From assembly GCA_037893245.1 (NCBI GenBank), contig JBAIAA010000899.1:124001-188000 (forward strand): a stretch of DNA of 64,000 bases. The letters are read 5' to 3'. The notes beneath the pieces were generated by a model, which had not been told where the DNA came from, did not search any database, and saw only the letters and a list, made by a program, of their open reading frames with translations. A program made the translations under genes and the position numbers. Below, in pieces: positions 53,956 through 64,000 of this stretch. Source of the DNA: Crossaster papposus. Lineage: Eukaryota > Echinodermata > Asteroidea > Velatida > Solasteridae. Position 1 is the stretch's first letter; every line of letters starts with the position of its first letter.

Positions 53956-56900
53956 TATGTAAAGGGAAAGAAGTGTGCAGTAGAAATAAACACCTGATGT
54001 GGGAACAAGCCCTCGAGTTAAATATGTAGTAGTAGGGATATGCCGATTGTAGACCAAATCTTAAAAAACTCAATTTGATCTGATAAAACAAAAACCTCAC
54101 ATTTATTATTATGTAAAGGGAAAGAAGTGTGCAGTAGAAATAAACACCTGATGTGGGAACAAGCCCTCGAGTTAAATATGTAAAGGGAAAGAAATGTGCA
54201 GTAGAAATAAACACCTGATGTGGGAACAAGCCCTGGAGTTAAATATGTAGTAGTAGGGATATGCCGATTGTAGACCAAATCTTAAAAAACTCAATTTGAT
54301 CTGATAACAAAAAAAACTCACATGTATTATTATGTAAAGGGAAAGAAGTGGGCAGTAGAAATAAACACCTGATGTGGGAACAATCCCTCGAGTTAAATAT
54401 GTAAAGGGAAAGAAGTGTGCAGTAGAAATAACCACCTGATGTGGGAACAAGCCCTCGAGTTAAATATGTAAAGGGAAAGAAGTGTGCAGTAGAAATAAAC
54501 ACCTGATGTGGGAACAAGCCCTCGAGATAAATATGTAGTAGTAGGGATATGCCGATTGTAGACCAAATCTTAAAAAAACTCAATTTGATCTGATAACAAA
54601 ACAAACTCACATTTATTATTATGTAAAGGGAAATAAGTGTGCAGTAGAAATAAACACATGATGTGGGAACAAGCCCTCGAGTTAAATATGTAAAGGGAAA
54701 GAAGTGTGCAGTAGAAATAAACACCTGATGTGGGAACAAGCCCTCGAGTTAAATATGTAAAAGGAAAGAAGTGTGCAGTAGAAATAAACACCTGATGTGG
54801 GAACAAGCCCTCGAGTTAAATATGTAGTAGTAGGGATATGCCGATTGTAGACCAAATCTTAAAAAACTCAATTTGATCTGATAACAAAAAAACCTCACAT
54901 GTATTATTATGTAAAGGGAAAGAAGTGTGAAGTAGAAATAAACATCTGATGTGGGAACAAGCCCTCGAGTTAAATATGTAAAGGGAAAGAAGTGTGCAGT
55001 AGAAATAAACACCTGATGTGGGAACAAGCCATCGAGTTAAATATGTAGTAGTAGGGATATGCCGATTGTAGACCAAATCTTAAAAAACTCAATTTGATCT
55101 GATAAAACAAAAACCTCACATTTATTATTATGTAAGAGAAAGAAGTGTGCAGTAGAAATAAACACCTGATGTGGGAACAAGCCCTCGAGTTAAATATGTA
55201 AAGGGAAAGAAATGTGCAGTAGAAATAAACACCTGATGTGGGAACAAGCCCTCGAGTTAAATATGTAGTAGTAGGGATATGCCGATTGTAGACCAAATCT
55301 TAAAAAACTCAATTTGATCTGATAACAAAAAAACCTCACATGTATTATTATGTAAAGGGAAAGAAGTGTGCAGTAGAAATAAACACCTGATGTGGGAACA
55401 AGCCCTCGAGTTAAATATGTAAAGGGAAAGAAGTGTGCAGTAGAAATAAACACCTGATGTGGGAACAAGCCCTCGAATTAAATATGTAAAGGGAAAGAAG
55501 TGTGCAGTAGAAATAAACACCTGATGTGGGAACAAGCCCTCGAGTTAAATATGTAGTAGTAGGGATATGCCGATTGTAGACCAAATCTTAACAAACTCAA
55601 TTTGATCTGATAACAAAACAAACTCACATTTATTATTATGTAAAGGGAAATAAGTGTGCAGTAGAAATAAACACCTGATGTGGGAACAAGCCCTCGAGTT
55701 AAATATGTAAAGGGAAAGAAGTGTGCAGTAGAAATAAACACCTGATGTGGGAACAAGCCCTCGAGTTAAATATGTAGTAGTAGGGATATGCCGATTGTAG
55801 ACCAAATCTTAAAAAACTCAATTTGATCTGATAAAACAAAAACCTCACATTTATTATTATGTAAAGGGAAAGAAGTGTGCAGTAGAAATAAACACCTGAT
55901 GTGGGAACAAGCCCTCGAATTAAATATGTAAAGGGAAAGAAGTGTGCAGTAGAAATAAACACCTGATGTGGGAACAAGCCCTCGAGTTAAATATGTAGTA
56001 GTAGGGATATGCCGATTGTAGACCAAATCTTAAAAAACTCAATTTGATCTGATAAAACAAAAACCTCACATTTATTATTATGTAAAGGGAAAGAAGTGTG
56101 CAGTAGAAATAAACACCTGATGTGGGAACAAGCCCTCGAGTTAAATATGTAAAGGGAAAGAAATGTGCAGTAGAAATAAACACCTGATGTGGGAACAAGC
56201 CCTGGAGTTAAATATGTAGTAGTAGGGATATGCCGATTGTAGACCAAATCTTAAAAAACTCAATTTGATCTGATAACAAAAAAAACTCACATGTATTATT
56301 ATGTAAAGGGAAAGAAGTGGGCAGTAGAAATAAACACCTGATGTGGGAACAATCCCTCGAGTTAAATATGTAAAGGGAAAGAAGTGTGCAGTAGAAATAA
56401 CCACCTGATGTGGGAACAAGCCCTCGAGTTAAATATGTAAAGGGAAAGAAGTGTGCAGTAGAAATAAACACCTGATGTGGGAACAAGCCCTCGAGATAAA
56501 TATGTAGTAGTAGGGATATGCCGATTGTAGACCAAATCTTAAAAAAACTCAATTTGATCTGATAACAAAACAAACTCACATTTATTATTATGTAAAGGGA
56601 AATAAGTGTGCAGTAGAAATAAACACATGATGTGGGAACAAGCCCTCGAGTTAAATATGTAAAGGGAAAGAAGTGTGCAGTAGAAATAAACACCTGATGT
56701 GGGAACAAGCCCTCGAGTTAAATATGTAAAAGGAAAGAAGTGTGCAGTAGAAATAAACACCTGATGTGGGAACAAGCCCTCGAGTTAAATATGTAGTAGT
56801 AGGGATATGCCGATTGTAGACCAAATCTTAAAAAACTCAATTTGATCTGATAACAAAAAAACCTCACATGTATTATTATGTAAAGGGAAAGAAGTGTGAA

Positions 56901-57893
56901 GTAGAAATAAACATCTGATGTGGGAACAAGCCCTCGAGTTAAATATGTAAAGGGAAAGAAGTGTGCAGTAGAAATAAACACCTGATGTGGGAACAAGCCA
57001 TCGAGTTAAATATGTAGTAGTAGGGATATGCCGATTGTAGACCAAATCTTAAAAAACTCAATTTGATCTGATAAAACAAAAACCTCACATTTATTATTAT
57101 GTAAGAGAAAGAAGTGTGCAGTAGAAATAAACACCTGATGTGGGAACAAGCCCTCGAGTTAAATATGTAAAGGGAAAGAAATGTGCAGTAGAAATAAACA
57201 CCTGATGTGGGAACAAGCCCTCGAGTTAAATATGTAGTAGTAGGGATATGCCGATTGTAGACCAAATCTTAAAAAACTCAATTTGATCTGATAACAAAAA
57301 AACCTCACATGTATTATTATGTAAAGGGAAAGAAGTGTGCAGTAGAAATAAACACCTGATGTGGGAACAAGCCCTCGAGTTAAATATGTAAAGGGAAAGA
57401 AGTGTGCAGTAGAAATAAACACCTGATGTGGGAACAAGCCCTCGAATTAAATATGTAAAGGGAAAGAAGTGTGCAGTAGAAATAAACACCTGATGTGGGA
57501 ACAAGCCCTCGAGTTAAATATGTAGTAGTAGGGATATGCCGATTGTAGACCAAATCTTAACAAACTCAATTTGATCTGATAACAAAACAAACTCACATTT
57601 ATTATTATGTAAAGGGAAATAAGTGTGCAGTAGAAATAAACACCTGATGTGGGAACAAGCCCTCGAGTTAAATATGTAAAGGGAAAGAAGTGTGCAGTAG
57701 AAATAAACACCTGATGTGGGAACAAGCCCTCGAGTTAAATATGTAGTAGTAGGGATATGCCGATTGTAGACCAAATCTTAAAAAACTCAATTTGATCTGA
57801 TAAAACAAAAACCTCACATTTATTATTATGTAAAGGGAAAGAAGTGTGCAGTAGAAATAAACACCTGATGTGGGAACAAGCCCTCGAATTAAA
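53956..57893 (+). repeat. 1969-bp tandem duplication, apparently identical
   Basis: Copy 1 is 53956-55924 and copy 2 is 55925-57893. Every stretch compared has the same bases, including rare changes: AAGTGGGCAG, AATAACCACC, CTCGAGATAAATATG, GTGTGAAGTAG, AACATCTGATG, TATGTAAGAGAAAG and CTCGAATTAAA. I found no difference by eye. A partial third copy follows. Either very recent amplification or an assembly duplication. Confidence 0.88.
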
Positions 57894-60525
57894 TATGTAA
57901 AGGGAAAGAAGTGTGCAGTAGAAATAAACACCTGATGTGGGAACAAGCCCTCGAGTTAAATATGTAGTAGTAGGGATATGCCGATTGCAGACCAAATCTT
58001 AACAAACTCAATTTGATCTGATAACAAAACAAACTCACATTTATTATTATGTAAAGGGAAATAAGTGTGCAGTAGAAATAAACACCTGATGTGGGAACAA
58101 GCCCTCGAGTTAAATATGTAAAGGGAAAGAAGTGTGCAGTAGAAATAAACACCTGATGTGGGAACAAGCCCTCGAGTTAAATATGTAGTAGTAGGGATAT
58201 GCCGATTGTAGACCAAATCTTAAAAAACTCAATTTGATCTGATAAAACAAAAACCTCACATTTATTATTATGTAAAGGGAAAGAAGTGTGCAGTAGAAAT
58301 AAACACCTGATGTGGGAACAAGCCCTCGAGTTAAATATGTAAAGGGAAAGAAGTGTGCAGTAGAAATAAACACCTGATGTGGGAACAAGCCCTCGAGTTA
58401 AATATGTAGTAGTAGGGATATGCCGATTGTAGACCAAATCTTAAAAAACTCAATTTGATCTGATAAAACAAAAACCTCACATTTATTATTATGTAAAGGG
58501 AAATAAGTGTGCAGTAGAAATAAACACCTGATGTGGGAACAAGCCCTCGAGTTAAATATGTAAAGGGAAAGAAATGTGCAGTAGAAATAAACACCTGATG
58601 TGGGAACAAGCCCTCGAGTTAAATATGTAGTAGTAGGGATATGCCGATTGTAGACCAAATCTTAAAAAACTCAATTTGATCTGATAACAAAAAAACCTCA
58701 CATGTATTATTATGTAAAGGGAAAGAAGTGTGCAGTAGAAATAAACACCTGATGTGGGAACAAGCCCTCGAGTTAAATATGTAAAGGGAAAGAAGTGTGC
58801 AGTAGAAATAACCACCTGATGTGGGAACAAGCCCTCGAGTTAAATATGTAAAGGGAAAGAAGTGTGCAGTAGAAATAAACACCTGATGTGGGAACAAGCC
58901 CTCGAGATAAATATGTAGTAGTAGGGATATGCCGATTGTAGACCAAATCTTAAAAAAACTCAATTTGATCTGATAACAAAACAAACTCACATTTATTATT
59001 ATGTAAAGGGAAATAAGTGTGCAGTAGAAATAAACACATGATGTGGGAACAAGCCCTCGAGTTAAATATGTAAAGGGAAAGAAGTGTGCAGTAGAAATAA
59101 ACACCTGATGTGGGAACAAGCCCTCGAGTTAAATATGTAAAAGGAAAGAAGTGTGCAGTAGAAATAAACACCTGATGTGGGAACAAGCCCTCGAGTTAAA
59201 TATGTAGTAGTAGGGATATGCCGATTGTAGACCAAATCTTAAAAAACTCAATTTGATCTGATAACAAAAAAACCTCACATGTATTATTATGTAAAGGGAA
59301 AGAAGTGTGCAGTAGAAATAAACATCTGATGTGGGAACAAGCCCTCGAGTTAAATATGTAAAAGGAAAGAAGTGTGCAGTAGAAATAAACACCTGATGTG
59401 GGAACAAGCCCTCGAGTTAAATATGTAGTAGTAGGGATATGCCGATTGTAGACCAAATCTTAAAAAACTCAATTTGATCTGATAACAAAAAAACCTCACA
59501 TGTATTATTATGTAAAGGGAAAGAAGTGTGCAGTAGAAATAAACACCTGATGTGGGAACAAGCCATCGAGTTAAATATGTAGTAGTAGGGATATGCCGAT
59601 TGTAGACCAAATCTTAAAAAACTCAATTTGATCTGATAAAACAAAAACCTCACATTTATTATTATGTAAGAGAAAGAAGTGTGCAGTAGAAATAAACACC
59701 TGATGTGGGAACAAGCCCTCGAGTTAAATATGTAAAGGGAAAGAAATGTGCAGTAGAAATAAACACCTGATGTGGGAACAAGCCCTCGAGTTAAATATGT
59801 AGTAGTAGGGATATGCCGATTGTAGACCAAATCTTAAAAAACTCAATTTGATCTGATAACAAAAAAACCTCACATGTATTATTATGTAAAGGGAAAGAAG
59901 TGTGCAGTAGAAATAAACACCTGATGTGGGAACAAGCCCTCGAGTTAAATATGTAAAGGGAAAGAAGTGTGCAGTAGAAATAAACACCTGATGTGGGAAC
60001 AAGCCCTCGAATTAAATATGTAAAGGGAAAGAAGTGTGCAGTAGAAATAAACACCTGATGTGGGAACAAGCCCTCGAGTTAAATATGTAGTAGTAGGGAT
60101 ATGCCGATTGTAGACCAAATCTTAACAAACTCAATTTGATCTGATAACAAAACAAACTCACATTTATTATTATGTAAAGGGAAATAAGTGTGCAGTAGAA
60201 ATAAACACCTGATGTGGGAACAAGCCCTCGAGTTAAATATGTAAAGGGAAAGAAGTGTGCAGTAGAAATAAACACCTGATGTGGGAACAAGCCCTCGAGT
60301 TAAATATGTAGTAGTAGGGATATGCCGATTGTAGACCAAATCTTAAAAAACTCAATTTGATCTGATAACAAAAAAACCTCACATGTATTATTATGTAAAG
60401 GGAAAGAAGTGTGCAGTAGAAATAAACACCTGATGTGGGAACAAGCCCTCGAGTTAAATATGTAAAGGGAAAGAAGTGTGCAGTAGAAATAAACACCTGA
60501 TGTGGGAACAAGCCCTCGAGTTAAA
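57894..60525 (+). repeat. Partial third copy of the 1969-bp unit
   Basis: About 58.6-59.3 kb matches 56.2-56.9 kb at 2411-bp spacing and about 59.6-60.3 kb matches 57.0-57.7 kb at 2565-bp spacing; the difference is one inserted 154-bp A1BC-size block. Markers include AATAACCACC, TATGTAAGAGAAAG (about 59665) and CTCGAATTAAA (about 60006). The composite array ends here. Confidence 0.85.
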
Positions 60526-62641
60526 TATGTAGTAGTAGGGATATGCCGATTGTAGACCAAATCTTAAATATGTAGTAGTAGGGATATGCCGATTGTAGAC
60601 CAAATCTTAAATATGTAGTAGTAGGGATATGCCGATTGTAGACCAAATCTTAAATATGTAGTAGTAGGGATATGCCGATTGTAGACCAAATCTTAAATAT
60701 GTAGTAGTAGGGATATGCCGATTGTAGACCAAATCTTAAATATGTAGTAGTAGGGATATGCCGATTGTAGACCAAATCTTAAATATGTAGTAGTAGGTAT
60801 ATGCCGATTGTAGACCAAATCTTAAATATGTAGTAGTAGGGATATGCCGATTGTAGACCAAATCTTAAATATGTAGTAGTAGTAGGGATATGCCGATTGT
60901 AGACCAAATCTTAAATATGTAGTAGTAGGGATATGCCGATTGTAGACCAAATCTTAAATATGTAGTAGTAGGGATATGCCGATTGTAGACCAAATCTTAA
61001 ATATGTAGTAGTAGGGATATGCCGATTGTAGACCAAATCTTAAATATGTAGTAGTAGGGATATGCCGATTGTAGACCAAATCTTAAATATGTAGTAGTAG
61101 GGATATGCCGATTGTAGACCAAATCTTAAATATGTAGTAGTAGGGATATGCCGATTGTAGACCAAATCTTAAATATGTAGTAGTAGGGATATGCCGATTG
61201 TAGACCAAATCTTAAATATGTAGTAGTAGGGATATGCCGATTGTAGACCAAATCTTAAATATGTAGTAGTAGGTATATGCCGATTGTAGACCAAATCTTA
61301 AATATGTAGTAGTAGGGATATGCCGATTGTAGACCAAATCTTAAATATGTAGTAGTAGTAGGGATATGCCGATTGTAGACCAAATCTTAAATATGTAGTA
61401 GTAGGGATATGCCGATTGTAGACCAAATCTTAAATATGTAGTAGTAGGGATATGCCGATTGTAGACCAAATCTTAAATATGTAGTAGTAGGGATATGCCG
61501 ATTGTAGACCAAATCTTAAATATGTAGTAGTAGGGATATGCCGATTGTAGACCAAATCTTAAATATGTAGTAGTAGGGATATGCCGATTGTAGACCAAAT
61601 CTTAAATATGTAGTAGTAGGGATATGCCGATTGTAGACCAAATCTTAAATATGTAGTAGTAGGTATATGCCGATTGTAGACCAAATCTTAAATATGTAGT
61701 AGTAGGGATATGCCGATTGTAGACCAAATCTTAAATATGTAGTAGTAGGGATATGCCGATTGTAGACCAAATCTTAAATATGTAGTAGTAGGGATATGCC
61801 GATTGTAGACCAAATCTTAAATATGTAGTAGTAGGGATATGCCGATTGTAGACCAAATCTTAAATATGTAGTAGTAGGGATATGCCGATTGTAGACCAAA
61901 TCTTAAATATGTAGTAGTAGGGATATGCCGATTGTAGACCAAATCTTAAATATGTAGTAGTAGGGATATGCCGATTGTAGACCAAATCTTAAATATGTAG
62001 TAGTAGGGATATGCTGATTGTAGACCAAATCTTAAATATGTAGTAGTAGGGATATGCCGATTGTAGACCAAATCTTAAATATGTAGTAGTAGGGATATGC
62101 CGATTGTAGACCAAATCTTAAATATGTAGTAGTAGGGATATGCCGATTGTAGACCAAATCTTAAATATGTAGTAGTAGGGATATGCCGATTGTAGACCAA
62201 ACCTTAAATATGTAGTAGTAGGGATATGCCGATTGTAGACCAAATCTTAAATATGTAGTAGTAGTAGGGATATGCCGATTGTAGACCAAATCTTAAATAT
62301 GTAGTAGTAGGGATATGCCGATTTTAGACCAAATCTTAAATATGTAGTAGTAGGGATATGCCGATTGTAGACCAAATCTTAAATATGTAGTAGTAGGGAT
62401 ATGCCGATTGTAGACCAAATCTTAAATATGTAGTAGTAGGGATATGCCGATTGTAGACCAAATCTTAAATATGTAGTAGTAGGGATATGCCGATTGTAGA
62501 CCAAATCTTAAATATGTAGTAGTAGGGATATGCCGATTGTAGACCAAATCTTAAATATGTAGTAGTAGGGATATGCCGATTGTAGACCAAATCTTAAATA
62601 TGTAGTAGTAGGGATATGCCGATTGTAGACCAAATCTTAAA
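60526..62641 (+). repeat. Tandem array of 49 B modules
   Basis: 2116 bp = 49 x 43 + 9; the nine extra bases are three units with one additional TAG (starting at 60870, 61346 and 62252). GTAGGTATATG variants lie near 60795, 61271 and 61661. The first two markers of each kind are 476 bp apart (10 x 43 + 46), showing an 11-unit higher-order repeat at the left end. Confidence 0.95.
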
Positions 62642-62752
62642 AAACTCAATTTGATCTGATAACAAAACAAATTCACATTTATTATTATGTAAAGGGAAAG
62701 AAGTGTGCAGTAGAAATAAACACCTGATGTGGGAACAAGCCCTCGAGTTAAA
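62642..62752 (+). repeat. Single C-A pair inside the B array
   Basis: C (62642-62685) with AACAAAACAAATTCACATTT, then one A (62686-62752). The AAATTCAC form of C was seen only here and at 63398. The following B starts TTTGTAGTAG instead of TATGTAGTAG and ends ATCTGAAA. Confidence 0.94.
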
Positions 62753-63397
62753 TTTGTAGTAGTAGGGATATGCCGATTGTAGACCAAATCTGAAATATGT
62801 AGTAGTAGGGATATGCCGATTGTAGACCAAATCTTAAATATGTAGTAGTAGGGATATGCCGATTGTAGACCAAATCTTAAATATGTAGTAGTAGGGATAT
62901 GCCGATTGTAGACCAAATCTTAAATATGTAGTAGTAGGGATATGCCGATTGTAGACCAAATCTTAAATATGTAGTAGTAGGTATATGCCGATTGTAGACC
63001 AAATCTTAAATATGTAGTAGTAGGAATATGCCGATTGTAGACCAAATCTTAAATATGTAGTAGTAGGGATATGCCGATTGTAGACCAAATCTTAAATATG
63101 TAGTAGTAGGGATATGCCGATTGAAGACCAAATCTTAAATATGTAGTAGTAGGGATATGCCGATTGTAGACCAAATCTTAAATATGTAGTAGTAGGGATA
63201 TGCCGATTGTAGACCAAATCTTAAATATGTAGTAGTAGGGATATGCCGATTGTAGACCAAATCTTAAATATGTAGTAGTAGGGATATGCCGATTGTAGAC
63301 CAAATCTTAAATATGTAGTAGTAGGGATATGCCGATTGTAGACCAAATCTTAAATATGTAGTAGTAGGGATATGCCGATTGTAGACCAAATCTTAAA
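62753..63397 (+). repeat. Tandem array of 15 B modules
   Basis: 645 bp = 15 x 43. Private variants: TTTGTAG start (62753), ATCTGAAA end (first unit), GTAGGTATATG (about 62979), GTAGGAATATG (about 63021) and GATTGAAGACC (about 63120). Confidence 0.95.
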
Positions 63398-63508
63398 AAA
63401 CTCAATTTGATCTGATAACAAAACAAATTCACATGTATTATTATGTAAAGGGAAAGAAGTGTGCAGTAGAAATAAACACCTGATGTGGGAACAAGCCCTC
63501 GAGTTAAA
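63398..63508 (+). repeat. Second single C-A pair inside the B array
   Basis: C (63398-63441) with AACAAAACAAATTCACATGT, then one A (63442-63508). It shares AAATTCAC with the pair at 62642, 756 bp upstream, so the two are probably duplicates; they differ at CATTT versus CATGT. Confidence 0.94.
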
Positions 63509-64000
63509 TATGTAGTAGTAGGGATATGCCGATTGTAGACCAAATCTTAAATATGTAGTAGTAGGGATATGCCGATTGTAGACCAAATCTTAAATATGTA
63601 GTAGTAGGGATATGCCGATTGTAGACCAAATCTTAAATATGTAGTAGTAGGGATATGCCGATTGTAGACCAAATCTTAAATATGTAGTAGTAGGGATATG
63701 CCGATTGTAGACCAAATCTTAAATATGTAGTAGTAGGGATATGCCGATTGTAGACCAAATCTTAAATATGTAGTAGTAGGTATATGCCGATTGTAGACCA
63801 AATCTTAAATATGTAGTAGTAGGGATATGCCGATTGTAGACCAAATCTTAAATATGTAGTAGTAGGGATATGCCGATTGTAGACCAAATCTTAAATATGT
63901 AGTAGTAGGGATATGCCGATTGTAGACCAAATCTTAAATATGTAGTAGTAGGGATATGCCGATTGTAGACCAAATCTTAAATATGTAGTAGTAGGGATAT
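63509..64000 (+). repeat. Tandem array of 11 B modules and a part unit
   Basis: 492 bp = 11 x 43 + 19, cut by the window end. One GTAGGTATATG variant lies near 63778, 799 bp from the one at 62979. Confidence 0.95.

Larger units (their letters stand above)
1..60525 (+). repeat. Composite A/B/C satellite array
   Basis: Uninterrupted tandem array of three modules, A (67 bp), B (43 bp) and C (about 44 bp), all in one orientation. Blocks read (A)n-B-C and give periods of 154, 221 and 288 bp for n of 1, 2 and 3; longer A runs occur in the first 34 kb. The periods were measured from module starts, for example A at 38 and 192, and B at 38053, 39004 and 39955. No unique sequence, gene or transposon separates the modules. 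Most monomer differences are single substitutions or 1-bp indels. The family is not one I recognise, so placement in a centromere, pericentromere or other heterochromatin is inference. Confidence 0.96.
60526..64000 (+). repeat. B-module (43 bp) satellite domain
   Basis: Nearly pure head-to-tail B modules to the window end. Count: 49 units (60526-62641), 15 units (62753-63397), then 11 units and 19 bases of a twelfth (63509-64000). Only two C-A pairs interrupt it. Units are very uniform; recurrent variants are an extra TAG (46-bp units) and GTAGGTATATG for GTAGGGATATG. The domain continues beyond the window. Confidence 0.97.

Noticed and set aside
1-60525. TTAA ends of A and B as piggyBac-type insertion sites
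   Set aside because: TTAA is at each module end, but there are no terminal inverted repeats, no transposase fragment and no flanking unique DNA. A shared joining motif is enough.
60526-62641. Simple TAG microsatellite
   Set aside because: The TAG run is only three or four triplets within a conserved 43-bp monomer; the period of the array is 43 bp, not 3.
100-63586. Hundreds of minus-strand open frames of 60-188 codons as genes
   Set aside because: They recur with each module, overlap in different frames, begin at TTG codons, end within one to four blocks, and translate to one low-variety repeated sequence with no domain, signal or family feature. Module lengths of 67, 43 and 44 break the frame. 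They are shadows of the repeat.
60526-64000. CRISPR array
   Set aside because: The 43-bp repeats are contiguous with no variable spacers, and no cas genes are present. In the composite domain the intervals between B copies are themselves repeated A and C modules.
1-64000. CENP-B box
   Set aside because: I looked for the TTCG....A..CGGG core. The only TTCG is in the CAAGCTTTCGAG variant of A and the CGGG part is absent downstream. Centromere identity cannot be inferred from sequence here.
1-64000. Telomeric or subtelomeric repeats (TTAGGG, TTAGG, TTTAGGG types)
   Set aside because: TAGTAGTAGGG in B resembles such motifs only superficially; no short telomeric tandem run is present.
1-64000. 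tRNA, rRNA or other RNA genes inside the repeat unit
   Set aside because: No cloverleaf, A/B-box or rRNA-like sequence is visible in any module; the units are too short and AT-rich. GATT...AATC in B gives only a 4-bp stem.
1-64000. Prokaryotic origin (iterons, plasmid origin, phage)
   Set aside because: Iteron arrays are far shorter and sit beside a replication gene. A 64-kb gene-free tandem array with nested higher-order repeats is a eukaryotic satellite pattern.

Overview
The whole 64 kb window is eukaryotic-style satellite DNA. I found no unique sequence, no credible protein-coding gene, no RNA gene and no recognisable transposon. The base composition is AT-rich, about 35% GC by hand count of the consensus modules. 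The array is built from three short modules in the same orientation throughout. Module A (67 bp) starts TATGTAAAGGG, contains an XhoI site (CTCGAG) and ends GTTAAA. Module B (43 bp) starts TATGTAGTAGTAGGG and ends CTTAAA. Module C (about 44 bp) is a very AT-rich linker starting AAACTCAATTTGATCTGAT and ending TTATTAT. I do not recognise this satellite from memory and cannot name the organism. The pattern of short monomers, nested higher-order repeats and absence of genes fits a heterochromatic (pericentromeric, centromeric, subtelomeric or sex/B-chromosome) block of a eukaryotic genome, and does not look prokaryotic.

The modules follow a strict order on the + strand: (A)n-(B)m-C, then A again. 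n ranges from 1 to 12, m is normally 1, and C is always single, always after B and always before A. This gives composite periods of 154 bp (A1BC), 221 bp (A2BC) and 288 bp (A3BC), plus longer blocks when A runs are expanded.

Layout: 1-2376 is mostly 154/221-bp blocks with an internal 1147-bp repeat. 2377-7254 has A runs of 7-8 copies and four B doublets. 7255-9822 is a 1284-bp tandem duplication. 9823-12805 is mixed and includes a 442-bp repeat. 12806-19399 is a nearly perfect 3297-bp tandem duplication. 19400-22209 is mixed. 22210-26530 is a 2194/2127-bp tandem duplication. 27039-29195 is a 1045-bp duplication with A runs of 11 and 12, copied again at about 33.0-34.0 kb. 29196-37101 contains two diverged copies of one multi-kb segment. 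37102-43096 is organised around a four-block 951-bp higher-order repeat. 43097-53955 is a mosaic of the same block types. 53956-57893 is a 1969-bp tandem duplication that looks identical between copies. 57894-60525 is a partial third copy. At 60526 the array switches abruptly to almost pure 43-bp B repeats (49, then 15, then 11 and a part unit), interrupted only by two single C-A inserts.

Two halves can be told apart by A variants. Long A runs, the GATGTCGG variant and a HindIII-creating variant (AAGCTT replacing the XhoI site region) are found up to about 34 kb and I saw none after that. From 34 to 60.5 kb only A1-A3 blocks with four C subtypes are seen. Minus-strand open frames of 60-188 codons are abundant but are by-products of the repeat: they start at TTG codons, shift frame with each module and have no protein-family features. 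All counts and boundaries were made by hand. Duplications should be treated as both biology and possible assembly effects.
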